DNA of 38,083 nucleotides. It comes from Clostridiales bacterium DTU023. GTDB taxonomy: Bacteria; Bacillota; Clostridia; Saccharofermentanales; DTU023. Position numbers and translations under genes: made by a program. This document shows positions 1 through 9,950 of the stretch, piece after piece. The notes below the pieces were generated by a model, which had not been told where the DNA came from, ran no database searches, and saw only the letters and a list, made by a program, of their open reading frames with translations. The stretch covers positions 1 through 38,083 of the forward strand of contig LFTF01000127.1 of the NCBI GenBank assembly GCA_001512945.1, read 5' to 3'. Positions within the stretch are counted from its first letter, which is position 1. Every line of letters starts with the position of its first letter.

Positions 1-1293
1 ACGATTGGAAATTTCTTTATCGAGTTTATCCATGTTAACCACTCAATCGCCGATGCTGTCTCTATTGCTATAACCTCACCGGTAGGCACTGTCTTCGTCA
101 CAGGTGATTTCAAAATCGATTACACGCCGACAACGGTCGAACCGATGGATCTTGGGAAAATCGCGGAAATCGGTAACAAGGGCGTCCTCGCCTTACTCTC
201 TGATAGCACCAACGCTGAGCGCCCGGGTCATTCTCTTTCAGAGCGTGAAGTCGGTAAAGCGTTCAAAGAAATTTTTTCTGAGGCTACTGGACGTATTATC
301 GTCGCAATGTTCTCATCAAACATCTTCCGCCTGCAGCAAGTCATCTCAACAGCGGAAGCACACGGTCGCAAGGTGCTGATCCTGGGGCGGAGCTTGTTGA
401 ATGTGTTTGCGGCCTCAAATAGCCTCGGCTACCTCACCTACGATCCTTCAACGATCATCGACATCAAAAACATTGATAAATTCCCAACGCAAGAGATTGT
501 CATAATCGCGACAGGCAGCCAGGGCGAACCCATGTCGGCGCTCTCCCGGCTCGCATTCTCCGAACACCGGAGCACGGAGATCATGGAAGGCGACACCGTC
601 ATTCTCTCTTCCAGCATGATTCCCGGCAATCAAGAGGCGATCTACCGTGTCGTCAACGAACTGTTCATGAAAGGAGCTCAGGTAATCTATGAGTCGATTT
701 TGGATGTGCACGCGTCCGGCCATGCATGCCAGGATGAATTGAAGCAGATCATCACGCTCACACGACCCAATCATTTCATCCCCGCGCATGGCGAATTCCG
801 TATGCTCTACAGGCACGCAGAACTGGCAAGCCTGATGGGAATTCCGAATGACCGGATTACGCTACTCGCGAATGGCGATATTATTGAATTCACAGAAGAC
901 GGCGCGATGAATTTCGCCGGATATACCGAAGGGGCTGGTATCTTGATCGACGGATCAGGAATGGGCGATGTCGACGCGTTTGTGCTTCGCGACCGTCTCC
1001 AGCTTGCGGAGGATGGCATCGTCTCGGTCATGGTCCTGATCGATGCTCAGGCAAACAGGCTATACGGCGATCCCGTCATTCAGGCTCGCGGGTTTATCTT
1101 CGAAAGCGAGATGAACCACATCATTGATATCTGTCAAAATCGTGTCAAAGAAATAGCCGATGAACTCCAGAGCAAGAATAAGCCGCTCGACCGGGCAATG
1201 ACATCAAAAGACGTCAGCGATAAAATACAGAGAACTTTGTACGGATATTCGAAGAGGAGACCCTTTGTCATGGTCTCGGTGATGACTGTCTGA
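1..1293 (+). CDS. rnj: Ribonuclease J (5'-truncated at window edge)
   Basis: Frame 1 is open from base 1 (TIGNFFIEFIHVNHSIADAVSIAITSPVGTVFVTGDFKIDYTP...), continuing into ORF 145-1293. Metallo-beta-lactamase/beta-CASP motifs of RNase J: NHSIAD, VTGDFKID, SDSTNAERPG, IIATGSQGEPMSALSR, HASGHA, FIPAHGEFRML. Confidence 0.95.
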   Translation, partial: TIGNFFIEFIHVNHSIADAVSIAITSPVGTVFVTGDFKIDYTPTTVEPMDLGKIAEIGNKGVLALLSDSTNAERPGHSLSEREVGKAFKEIFSEATGRIIVAMFSSNIFRLQQVISTAEAHGRKVLILGRSLLNVFAASNSLGYLTYDPSTIIDIKNIDKFPTQEIVIIATGSQGEPMSALSRLAFSEHRSTEIMEGDTVILSSSMIPGNQEAIYRVVNELFMKGAQVIYESILDVHASGHACQDELKQIITLTRPNHFIPAHGEFRMLYRHAELASLMGIPNDRITLLANGDIIEFTEDGAMNFAGYTEGAGILIDGSGMGDVDAFVLRDRLQLAEDGIVSVMVLIDAQANRLYGDPVIQARGFIFESEMNHIIDICQNRVKEIADELQSKNKPLDRAMTSKDVSDKIQRTLYGYSKRRPFVMVSVMTV

Positions 1294-1295
1294 AA

Positions 1296-3644
1296 TCAGT
1301 TGTGACCCCTGGAAACGCTGACGACGCTGTCGACGGCTTTGATGCGTCCGACAAGACGGTCGTACTGCTCCTGATTTTCAATATCAACCGTCATTAACAG
1401 ATTGGCGCTGATATCGCGCGCCGATGACATGCGTGCCGACTGCACTGAGACATGTTCTTCTGCAATCGCCGCTGATATTTCAGCGAGCAGATTGGTGCGG
1501 TCACGTGCGATGACACGCAAATTAACGGGATATGTCCGGTGCGAACTGCCTGTCTCAGTCATCCAAAGAACGTCAATAAGCCGTGAAGCGCGTTCCGCGT
1601 CTTCCGGTGATCGGTCGAACGAATCAAGGATAGACCGAATGTTGGGACAGTCGATCCGGTGAACCGCGACTCCCATACCTCGTGTCACATAACCGATGAT
1701 TTCGTCGCCGGGAACGGGATTGCAACAACGTGATATTTTGACTAACGCATTTTCGAGTCCTTTAACCTTGACCGGAATGTCTGCTTGTTTTTTTGTCTTC
1801 TTCTTTGGCTTCTCAGGAACAGTTTTGTCGAGAATCAGCGCTTCGGTGACAAGCATATTGCTGGGATTGTGAATTACCTGACCTGTTTTAGAGACACGGT
1901 ACCCCCTTCGGACGCGTTCTTCTTCTGGCAGAGCAGTAATGTAAGCATCACGAAGCTTGGGGACGACGCGGCCCGCAGGAAGGCCGCCGTAACCAACTAC
2001 GGCAAGCAGATCATCCAGCGAATGAATCGAGTATTGTTTTAGGAGAGGAGTGACATACTCTTTCTTGAGAAGATCCGATGTCTGAAAGCCCAGTTTCTGA
2101 GACTCCCGATCTAACAGTTCACGCCCGCGAATGATATTCTCGTCACGGCGCTCACGTTTAAACCAAGATGAGATTTTATTGCGCGCAGAACTGCTCTTCA
2201 CGATATTGAGCCAGTCGCGAGACGGGCCGCGCACCTTATCTGACGTCAAAATCTCTACAATATCACCATTTTTCAACTCATATGTGAGTGACACCATGCG
2301 TCCGTTTACCTTGACACCGTACATTGAATTGCCGATATCGCTATGGATGTGATACGCAAAATCAACAGGCACGGCTCCGGTGGGCAATGCTACGACCTTG
2401 CCCATGGGAGTAAAAACAAACACTTCCTCCGGCAGTAGACCTTCTTTCAAAGCATCCATATAATCGCCGGCGTCACTCATGTCGCTCTGCCATTCAAGAA
2501 GCTGACGGAGCCATGAGAGGCGAACCTCAAAGACATCCTGTTTTTTGTCGCCGGCGCCTTCTTTGTAGCGCCAGTGCGCCGCAATACCGAACTCGGCCGT
2601 ACGGTGCATATCTTGTGTTCTAATCTGAACTTCAAACGGAATCCCACGATGTCCGATAACCGTCGAGTGCAGTGACTGATACCCGTTACTTTTCGGCATC
2701 GCGATATAATCACGAAACCTACCCGGAATGGGTTTATAGAGTTCATGGACAAGTCCAAGAATAGCGTAACACTCACTTACCGTCGGTACGATGATGCGTG
2801 TCGCGAATAAATCGTAAATTTCGTCGAGCTGTTTGACTTGCTCTTTCATCTTGCGATAGATGCTGTATAAATGTTTGGGCCTTCCTTCGAGATCTGCTTG
2901 AATGCCCATCTCCGCAATCTTTTCGGCCAGTTCAGCTTCAATCTCGTTCAAGTATTTTTCGCGGTCAGAACGGCGCTGTGACAGCATCCCTGCAAGTTCA
3001 TAGTAGGAGTCAGGATCCAAATAGCGGAGGCTCAAATCCTCCAATTCCCACTTGATGCGATGGATACCGAGTCTGGCGGCAAGAGGCGCATAAATATCGA
3101 TCGTCTCACGCGCAGTTGAAATCTGTTTTTCAGGTTCTTTGAATTTCATCGTGCGCATGTTATGCAACCGATCCGCCAGTTTGATCAGCACAACACGGAT
3201 ATCCTTAGCCATCGCGAGAAACATTTTGCGGAAATTTTGTGCCTGCATTTCTTCTTTCGAGGAATAGGAAATGCGTGACAGCTTGGTAACACCGTCAACA
3301 AGGTCGGCTACTTCCTGTCCGAGACGATCGCGGATATCTTCAAGCGTGGTATCCGTGTCTTCCACCGTATCATGCAGCAGTGCCGCCGCCAACGTGTATT
3401 CGTCAACAAGACCGAGCTCGAATAGAATACCCGTCGCGGCTACTGGATGGATAATATAAAGCTCGCCTGTCGCGCGAAGTTGTTTTTTGTGCGCCTCTTT
3501 GGCCATTTCGTAAGCGCTGATGATGAACGAAGCATCCTCCCGGTGAACTGCTTTTTTCCAAGCTTCAACAAGACGCTCCATTTCAGCATCTGTTTGAGCG
3601 ATCGTTTTCAGCTGATCATCGGTATAAGCAAACTCGTCCGTCAT
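1296..3644 (-). CDS. relA: Bifunctional (p)ppGpp synthetase/hydrolase, RelA/SpoT family
   Basis: 782 aa; HD hydrolase motif LLHDTVEDT, synthetase domain (PKSNGYQSLHSTVIG), TGS domain (VFVFTPMGKVVALPTGAVPVDFAYHIHS), C-terminal ACT. Confidence 0.95.
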   Translation of the reverse strand: MTDEFAYTDDQLKTIAQTDAEMERLVEAWKKAVHREDASFIISAYEMAKEAHKKQLRATGELYIIHPVAATGILFELGLVDEYTLAAALLHDTVEDTDTTLEDIRDRLGQEVADLVDGVTKLSRISYSSKEEMQAQNFRKMFLAMAKDIRVVLIKLADRLHNMRTMKFKEPEKQISTARETIDIYAPLAARLGIHRIKWELEDLSLRYLDPDSYYELAGMLSQRRSDREKYLNEIEAELAEKIAEMGIQADLEGRPKHLYSIYRKMKEQVKQLDEIYDLFATRIIVPTVSECYAILGLVHELYKPIPGRFRDYIAMPKSNGYQSLHSTVIGHRGIPFEVQIRTQDMHRTAEFGIAAHWRYKEGAGDKKQDVFEVRLSWLRQLLEWQSDMSDAGDYMDALKEGLLPEEVFVFTPMGKVVALPTGAVPVDFAYHIHSDIGNSMYGVKVNGRMVSLTYELKNGDIVEILTSDKVRGPSRDWLNIVKSSSARNKISSWFKRERRDENIIRGRELLDRESQKLGFQTSDLLKKEYVTPLLKQYSIHSLDDLLAVVGYGGLPAGRVVPKLRDAYITALPEEERVRRGYRVSKTGQVIHNPSNMLVTEALILDKTVPEKPKKKTKKQADIPVKVKGLENALVKISRCCNPVPGDEIIGYVTRGMGVAVHRIDCPNIRSILDSFDRSPEDAERASRLIDVLWMTETGSSHRTYPVNLRVIARDRTNLLAEISAAIAEEHVSVQSARMSSARDISANLLMTVDIENQEQYDRLVGRIKAVDSVVSVSRGHN

Positions 3645-5839
3645 ATTACAAGAACTCCCTGTGCAATCAGTTTAGCCCATAAAGGCGCCTCTGATAAAGC
3701 CGGTCTCTGTCCTTCAAAATCCAGAATCCTAAATGAAAAACTACCGTCTTCTTCAGCAATAAATTCCCCCAGGCCCGCTTGGCTGAAGACAGCAAGTGCA
3801 AGCAAAATTTCAAGGCCACCCGCCTCTACATTATAACGGTGCGACAAAACCCACGCCAAACGGACGGGCATAAAGCGAACTGGGAACTTGCCGGAACCGG
3901 AAAGTTCCTCCATAAGTTGCCATAAAGAGACAAAAAGAGCTTGTGACATCGCGGGAGATGGGTACTTTGAAGACATGGAGGGTGACTCTCCACGAGCTAC
4001 TCCGTTCCAGCTTTGCAAAGCCGAAACAGCCTGCTCATTGAGTTTTTCCTGCTCCGACGGCCGTATATCCTTAACTCTCAACTGAAGCTGGCGGCGGCCC
4101 CGCCAAGTATTGAATTCCGGTGTCGCCAGTACATCCACGATATCTCCGACGCTGTAAAATTCCTCGTCAGCACCACGGTGAAATAGTATGGCATCCACAA
4201 GGCGCATCGTTCGATCCGATGTTCTCAACTTAATCTTGAGATGTCGCCCGTTTCCAACACATGACAACATTTCAATCACCAGATTGGGAATCCACAGCAC
4301 GGGTCGTTCAAATCCGTTTCCTGACGGTTCAAGAATCTCAAATCGATCGAGAAGTTCTTCACTGAGTTCATTGCCTTCAAGCATCGCATCGGCCTGAAAA
4401 GGTATGACGCGCTCTCGTTCCGGTATTGCTTCGAGGTAGCTCTCCATCTCTTCGCAGAATGATTCTATGTTTTCCGCTCTGAGTGTGAGACCCGCAGCCC
4501 CCTTATGACCACCGAATCTCTCGAGCAGGTGCCCTGCTGAGGCGATCGCTTCAATGAGATTGATGCCGCCGAATGAGCGCGCTGATCCGGTATACATACC
4601 ATTTTCTTTGATGAGCGTAATGGCGGGCACACGGAGCCGATCTACGAGACGGGAACTAACAATGCCAAGTACGCCCGGATGCCATGTCTCGCCTTGCGCG
4701 ATGGCAATATAAAGCGGCTCATCGCCATGCTTTGCGAGAACTGAACGCAGCGCATCCTCAAAGACATCCTGCTCGACTAGACGGCGCTCACTATTTAATA
4801 CATCTAGCCCCTCTGCAAGGTGAGTCGCCCGGGCCGGATCATCTTCGAGCAGAAGATCAAGAGCGAGACGAACATCGCTCATCCTTCCGGCAGCATTCAA
4901 TCTTGGCGCGATTGAAAAAGCAACATCGCGCGCACGAACCGCCGTGCCTTTATCCGCGTCTGATTGGCGGTAAACTGCTTTCAAGCCCTCAGGCGCAGAG
5001 GTCGAGAAGACACGCAGCCCTTCTCGGACAATTGCCCGATTGGATCCTGTGAGTGGCATCACGTCCGCTACCGTTCCAATCGCTGACAACACAATCAAAG
5101 ACTCTCGGACGCTGGAGACCACTCCCCTACGTTTATCGAGCGCCAACGTCAGCATCAGCGCAACACCCGAACCCGATAGGTGCGCAAACGGAAAACTATC
5201 ATCCTCAAGCGCAGGATTGATGACCGGCGCCATCTCCCGATCAACTGGACCGGTTGCCTGATGGTGGTCCGTTACGATAACACCAATGCCTCGAGCTGTA
5301 AGCTCCGCGATTGAATCTGGTGAAGCGGTGCCTGTATCTACCGTGATCACAAGATCGGGGCGATGAAGCGCAATTTCGTCAACCAGCGACATGGACAGTC
5401 CGTAGCCATCGTCGAACCGGTCTGGTATTAAGAGGGCCGGTTTAAATCCGCGCTCCTCAAAATAACGCGATAACAGGGCGGTGGATGTAAGACCGTCGGC
5501 GTCATAATCACCGAAGATGAGCAAGCGCGGACTCTGCTTTTCGAGTGTGTGCTCAATTACATCGCACGCGCGCCCCATATCGATAAATAGAAATGGATCA
5601 GGCAGGTCATCAATTGACAAATTGAAAAAAGCATTTCGCTTTTCGAGTGTATCGAGCCCGCGAGCTTCAAGAATTCGTGACAGCGCATCAGTGCCCGGAT
5701 CTGTCGCTATCTTGTCATCCAACAGTTCCCAAGGTGCAGGTAAGAGCCAGCTCAACATCTCACGTCTTGCTTTGTCCTCTATCACGAATTCTTCCTCCGC
5801 ATTTTCTGTTCCATAGAAAAAAGGTCCGTTGCTCAACAA
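3641..5839 (-). CDS. recJ: Single-stranded-DNA-specific exonuclease RecJ
   Basis: 732 aa; DHH motifs FGDYDADGLTSTALL and VIVTDHHQATG, DHHA1 motif FGGHKGAAGLTL; 4-bp overlap with relA start. Confidence 0.93.
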   Translation of the reverse strand: MLSNGPFFYGTENAEEEFVIEDKARREMLSWLLPAPWELLDDKIATDPGTDALSRILEARGLDTLEKRNAFFNLSIDDLPDPFLFIDMGRACDVIEHTLEKQSPRLLIFGDYDADGLTSTALLSRYFEERGFKPALLIPDRFDDGYGLSMSLVDEIALHRPDLVITVDTGTASPDSIAELTARGIGVIVTDHHQATGPVDREMAPVINPALEDDSFPFAHLSGSGVALMLTLALDKRRGVVSSVRESLIVLSAIGTVADVMPLTGSNRAIVREGLRVFSTSAPEGLKAVYRQSDADKGTAVRARDVAFSIAPRLNAAGRMSDVRLALDLLLEDDPARATHLAEGLDVLNSERRLVEQDVFEDALRSVLAKHGDEPLYIAIAQGETWHPGVLGIVSSRLVDRLRVPAITLIKENGMYTGSARSFGGINLIEAIASAGHLLERFGGHKGAAGLTLRAENIESFCEEMESYLEAIPERERVIPFQADAMLEGNELSEELLDRFEILEPSGNGFERPVLWIPNLVIEMLSCVGNGRHLKIKLRTSDRTMRLVDAILFHRGADEEFYSVGDIVDVLATPEFNTWRGRRQLQLRVKDIRPSEQEKLNEQAVSALQSWNGVARGESPSMSSKYPSPAMSQALFVSLWQLMEELSGSGKFPVRFMPVRLAWVLSHRYNVEAGGLEILLALAVFSQAGLGEFIAEEDGSFSFRILDFEGQRPALSEAPLWAKLIAQGVLVI

Positions 5840-5868
5840 CGAACCTCTCTCTTGTCAATCGCAAATTA

Positions 5869-6048
5869 TTAGCGCTTGCGCTTTCTGGCGGCTTCTGCTT
5901 TTTTCTTACGTTTTACACTCGGTTTGTCGTAGTGTTCACGTTTACGCACTTCCGAAAGCACGCCCGAACGCGCGCAAGAACGCTTAAAACGTCTCAGCGC
6001 ACTGTCCAGGGATTCATTTTCTTTAACGCGAATCTCCGTCAATTTCAT
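5869..6048 (-). CDS. rpsU: 30S ribosomal protein S21
   Basis: [59 protein letters not shown] is a canonical S21. Start set at the second Met of the ORF. Confidence 0.93.
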   Translation of the reverse strand: MKLTEIRVKENESLDSALRRFKRSCARSGVLSEVRKREHYDKPSVKRKKKAEAARKRKR

Positions 6049-6102
6049 CCCTCCCCTCACAGTGGACTCTGAGTAATCCCATAGGATTCACAGTTACTGT
6101 GT

Positions 6103-6132
6103 AGTATACAATGAATGGCATGAGACCGTCAA
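6103..6132 (-). promoter_or_regulatory. Sigma-A-type promoter for rpsU (TTGACG-N18-TATACT)
   Basis: Minus strand: -35 TTGACG (6127-6132), 18-bp spacer, -10 TATACT (6103-6108), directly upstream of rpsU. Confidence 0.75.
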
Positions 6133-6225
6133 ATAGGTGATTTCACGCTCTTTCACTCAAATTTTCAGCAAAATGGTGATAGACTGAAATCAATCGAACT
6201 GTATGCACGATTGGGGAGGTGACTT

Positions 6226-8088
6226 GTGGCTGTCAAAAAGAGACAACCGCACTTATGTGACACAATGTCCGTCAAAAAACAGCGGCAAGCACGCGGTGTG
6301 GCCGTGCCGTGTACATTGTTTGTGACTATCCTAATGCTTGTCTTAATTTTCCTGCCAGCCCCCAAGGTACAGGCAGCAGGAAACTGGACGCACAGCGCGG
6401 TCGAAAAAGCGACGGCTGACATCCGTGTCAACCAGGATGGAACCGTCGATATTACAGAAACAATTGTCTATCGCTTCGATAAACCAAAAACGTCGCTATC
6501 GTTTGATCTTATTTTCCCATTCCAGGGCGAACCGCGGCTAACATCTTTCGAAGTTGCTCAGACAACAACAGAAATGTCTGAGAAATTCATCACCATCCCT
6601 CAACGAGACGAGTTGCGACCGCAACCCATTTTTTTCACGACAACCCGTAAAAACGACCGGATCCGAATCAATCTGCAAATGACCGCATTTACTGGTGATT
6701 TCGTTTTCAGAATCGGGTATCAGTGGAACCGCGGGGTCGTTCATAAAGAAGGGCAAGCCTTGATGTCGGGTCCACTGCTCGTTGTCCGTCCTGAGACGCC
6801 TGTGGATACCATGCGCTGGACCATTACAATGCCAGCGGGATGTCGACTTGACCTCTCGCGCATTGTACCCGTCACTATGCATTCGATGACTATAAACAAG
6901 GTATCAGAAACATGTATCTCGCTTGTTGACAATCGCCCCTTCTTTAAGAACGACGGAGTAGGAATTGTCATAAGCGTTCCCGCGGACTGTTTCCCCTTGA
7001 TCCTCCCCGCCTCTGACTCCGATACCTTTGAGACGATTCTGGCAAACGCCAGCTCACGTTCTAAGTACCTTACGCGCTTAGAAACATTGCGAAGATCAAT
7101 CTCACGAATTGTGGTACCCCTCACAATCGTGGGAATTTTGCTGATCTATACGTTTTTTTATATGATCCAAATACTACGGCGAAAGCGGCTGTCGCGCGAT
7201 TTCGCATACTGGCCTACCACCGCCTCCCCTGCCATTGTTGCCAGACTCGCCCGTATCCGGCCCATTGATTCCCGACTCCTTCTCGCCGCAATTGCAAGTC
7301 TTATCAATCGAAAAGAGATTGAAGCGGTGGATGAAGTTCTAATCTGGAAACATCCTGAGCGCAACGATTTTTCTGATTTTACCACGTGGGAGACTCTGCT
7401 TTTACAATGGCTGTTTGCTTATGATCCCGAATACGGGCACGTGCTTGCCCCTGAACGACTTCGTGTCGCAGCGAGACAATCTGATTTTCGAGAACTCGCC
7501 CATCGTTTCAGAGAACACATCGATAATGAATTCGCAGAAAGCGGGCTCATCGATCCACGTTTGACAAGATTTTTCCGAGCCGGATTCTTCTTGTTTGCAT
7601 TTCTATTTTTGATCATGTCAACTGTTTTCTTTGTTTTGACTCACGCTGTTTTCGCATTATTGCTTATGATCCCCGCATTGCTTTTCACTATTAGTGGTAT
7701 TACCTTCCGATTCCTAACCAAGGAAGGCGTCTTACGTTACCATGAGTCACGAGAATTTTCGAAACAATTGACATCACCGCTTAAACTGATTTCATCATGT
7801 TCCGGTCGCCTCACCGATATTGAAACATTGATCAGCGCACTGCCGGCTGCCATCGCGATCAATAAAAGGAAAAACTATTTCCAAGGCATTCGTTCACTGT
7901 CGAGACGGTCTTTCTTGCATGCGTCTTACGCTCTTTTGCACGTATATCGCAAAGTCCCGTTTCCGGCAGCACCCGGTATCCCCCCGGGAGATATCGATGC
8001 GGAAATCGCAAGAGTAACCCGTGATCTGGATGAGATGGAACGCATTCTGACCGCGTGGAAAGAATTTTTTGATTCCTGCTTTATATAG
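6226..8088 (+). CDS. DUF2207-family predicted membrane protein
   Basis: GTG start behind GGGGAGGTGACTT; signal peptide (VPCTLFVTILMLVLIFLPAPKVQA), DUF2207-like N-terminus (VEKATADIRVNQDGTVDITETIVYRF), TM segments at aa ~290-310 and ~450-490. Confidence 0.82.
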   Translation: MAVKKRQPHLCDTMSVKKQRQARGVAVPCTLFVTILMLVLIFLPAPKVQAAGNWTHSAVEKATADIRVNQDGTVDITETIVYRFDKPKTSLSFDLIFPFQGEPRLTSFEVAQTTTEMSEKFITIPQRDELRPQPIFFTTTRKNDRIRINLQMTAFTGDFVFRIGYQWNRGVVHKEGQALMSGPLLVVRPETPVDTMRWTITMPAGCRLDLSRIVPVTMHSMTINKVSETCISLVDNRPFFKNDGVGIVISVPADCFPLILPASDSDTFETILANASSRSKYLTRLETLRRSISRIVVPLTIVGILLIYTFFYMIQILRRKRLSRDFAYWPTTASPAIVARLARIRPIDSRLLLAAIASLINRKEIEAVDEVLIWKHPERNDFSDFTTWETLLLQWLFAYDPEYGHVLAPERLRVAARQSDFRELAHRFREHIDNEFAESGLIDPRLTRFFRAGFFLFAFLFLIMSTVFFVLTHAVFALLLMIPALLFTISGITFRFLTKEGVLRYHESREFSKQLTSPLKLISSCSGRLTDIETLISALPAAIAINKRKNYFQGIRSLSRRSFLHASYALLHVYRKVPFPAAPGIPPGDIDAEIARVTRDLDEMERILTAWKEFFDSCFI

Positions 8089-8103
8089 TGTGAACGATCG
8101 ATT

Positions 8104-8622
8104 CTAGAATGCTGGAAGCACAGCAGACGCGATACAGATACATGCAATCCCTTCTCCACGACCAAAAGCCGTCATCTCCTCTCCCGAAGTAGCGGTGATT
8201 GTGACGTGATGTACCGGCAACTGCACAAGGGTGGCGATTTCTCGACGCATAGATTCGATGATATTCGCAAATTGCGGTCTTTTTGCCTCAATTGAAAAAG
8301 ACAAATGTGTGAGTTGAATATCTTTCAGAGAATCAAGCGCAAGCATGACATAGGCGCGGCTGTCGGTGATTCCTTTCCGGCACAGGTCGTCTGCTGCCAT
8401 TCCGAGCACACGTTCTCCCGTAAGACCTGACACAGCGTTCGTCAAAGCATGTAGGATGACATCGGCATCACTGTTACCGAGAAGGGGCGGGCAGCCTTCA
8501 ACCGTAACTCCTCCAAGAATAAGAGGGCGATTATTTGCCTGCCAATCTGCTTGCGGTACAAAACAATGACTGTCCTGACCGATGGCAGCTATGGAAATCA
8601 TGGCATTATTCTTGTCACTCAT
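8104..8622 (-). CDS. ispF: 2-C-methyl-D-erythritol 2,4-cyclodiphosphate synthase (divergent)
   Basis: From MSDKNNAMISIAAIGQDSHCF (internal start): GxDxH, PLILGGV, NSDADVILHALTNA, ITDSRAY, AFGRGEGIA. Confidence 0.82.
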   Translation of the reverse strand: MSDKNNAMISIAAIGQDSHCFVPQADWQANNRPLILGGVTVEGCPPLLGNSDADVILHALTNAVSGLTGERVLGMAADDLCRKGITDSRAYVMLALDSLKDIQLTHLSFSIEAKRPQFANIIESMRREIATLVQLPVHHVTITATSGEEMTAFGRGEGIACICIASAVLPAF

Positions 8623-9262
8623 CCTTTTGTTCCTCTCTATGCTTTGGGTGGCATGCTTTGAGAATATGATACCCTTTTGCGCGAGCAACTGTTGTGACAG
8701 CCTCGAAATACAATTGGAGTTCGCGTTTCGCGGTGGCTGCACCCTGTTTGACACGGATCACAACATAAAAAACGCCATCGGGCGTCAACCGGGAACTTAC
8801 CTGCCGGAAAAGGCGATAAACAGTTTCTTTGCCTGCACGGATTGGCGGATTAGATAGGACGAGATCAAAAATGGCGTCACCGGGCACACCATCTGCTTCC
8901 ACGAAACGAGTGCGACTGGACATGCCCTCATGTTCTGCATTATGAGTAGCCAGTTCTACCGCCCGGCTATTGATATCACAGCCAGTAACTGTAAATGACG
9001 GACGGAGTTTGGCGAGCGCGATCGCCATAATGCCAACCCCTGTTCCAAGATCGAGCGTATTTAATGGCCGGTCCTTTTGTTCCGCGAGAACTGTCCTGAC
9101 AAGCAAATCAGTTCCCGGATCAACTCGATGACGCGAGAATACACTGCTGTCCGTCCGAAAAACGAATTGCACACCCTCCCACATCGCTTCGGTGGTTGCC
9201 ATATCGTGAGCCGTTACGGGAATTTTATCAAAGTAGTGTGAATGCTTGTCCGTCATTGTCAA
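8615..9262 (-). CDS. RsmC-like class I SAM-dependent methyltransferase
   Basis: DLGTGVGIMAIALAKL (SAM motif I) and LSNPPIRAGK (NPPI motif); COG2813-like organisation. Overlaps the ispF start. Confidence 0.85.
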   Translation of the reverse strand: MTMTDKHSHYFDKIPVTAHDMATTEAMWEGVQFVFRTDSSVFSRHRVDPGTDLLVRTVLAEQKDRPLNTLDLGTGVGIMAIALAKLRPSFTVTGCDINSRAVELATHNAEHEGMSSRTRFVEADGVPGDAIFDLVLSNPPIRAGKETVYRLFRQVSSRLTPDGVFYVVIRVKQGAATAKRELQLYFEAVTTVARAKGYHILKACHPKHREEQKDE

Positions 9263-9916
9263 TTACGGTGAATCCCTTTCTTTTGAATCATGGCTCCATT
9301 CGGCCAGATAAACGCGCTGAGCCCAGGATGTTTTCTTGAGCGCCAAAATAAGGGGAAGTCCCACGCCTAGCAGGATGACCGCCTGAGAAACAAATATAGT
9401 GCCAATACTTGCGGCAATCAGTGTCGGTGAAACGTCGTTCGTCCGGATCAAGAAAGGCAAATAGGTTCCGACAACCACGGCATTCAGGACAATTGGCGGG
9501 ACAAGCGGAACAATCTGCTGCATAAAATGCTTTAGTGAAAACCCCGTATCAACGGGTATTTCGCGTGTAACTTCAAGTGCTAGGCGACGACGCCACGATC
9601 TTCCTATTCGCCACGTCGCGACAGCCGCCAGAAGTGTTGTCGCGCTACCTGCGAGCACATCTACGAGACCAAGTGGCGCGGGGTTCAGAAGATTTGAGAC
9701 AAGGCAACCCACGAAAACACCGATGATCGCGGACGGGAATAGTGCAGGAAGAGCCGTCAATGCTTCTGCGAGCCGGAACTGTACGACGGAAAAACTCATG
9801 AAAGACGTCGCCATTGTCAACGCCAAATACAGAGCGACAACCAGCGCACTTTGTGTCAACGAAACAAGTGGGCTGGCGCCCGGCCGTTTATTCAGCGATA
9901 TACGTGATCTGTCCAT
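9263..9916 (-). CDS. queT: QueT family (putative queuosine precursor) transporter
   Basis: VVQFRLAEALTALPALFPSAIIGVFVGCLVSNLLNPAPLGLVDVLAGSATTLLAA is the QueT-type ECF S-component pattern; polytopic membrane protein. Confidence 0.85.
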   Translation of the reverse strand: MDRSRISLNKRPGASPLVSLTQSALVVALYLALTMATSFMSFSVVQFRLAEALTALPALFPSAIIGVFVGCLVSNLLNPAPLGLVDVLAGSATTLLAAVATWRIGRSWRRRLALEVTREIPVDTGFSLKHFMQQIVPLVPPIVLNAVVVGTYLPFLIRTNDVSPTLIAASIGTIFVSQAVILLGVGLPLILALKKTSWAQRVYLAEWSHDSKERDSP

Positions 9917-9950
9917 TCAAAACGTTCCGTCTTGCTGGCGGATACAACAA

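Noticed and set aside
9917-9950. preQ1 riboswitch upstream of queT
   Set aside because: Only 34 bp separate ileS from queT; no preQ1-I or -II motif visible.
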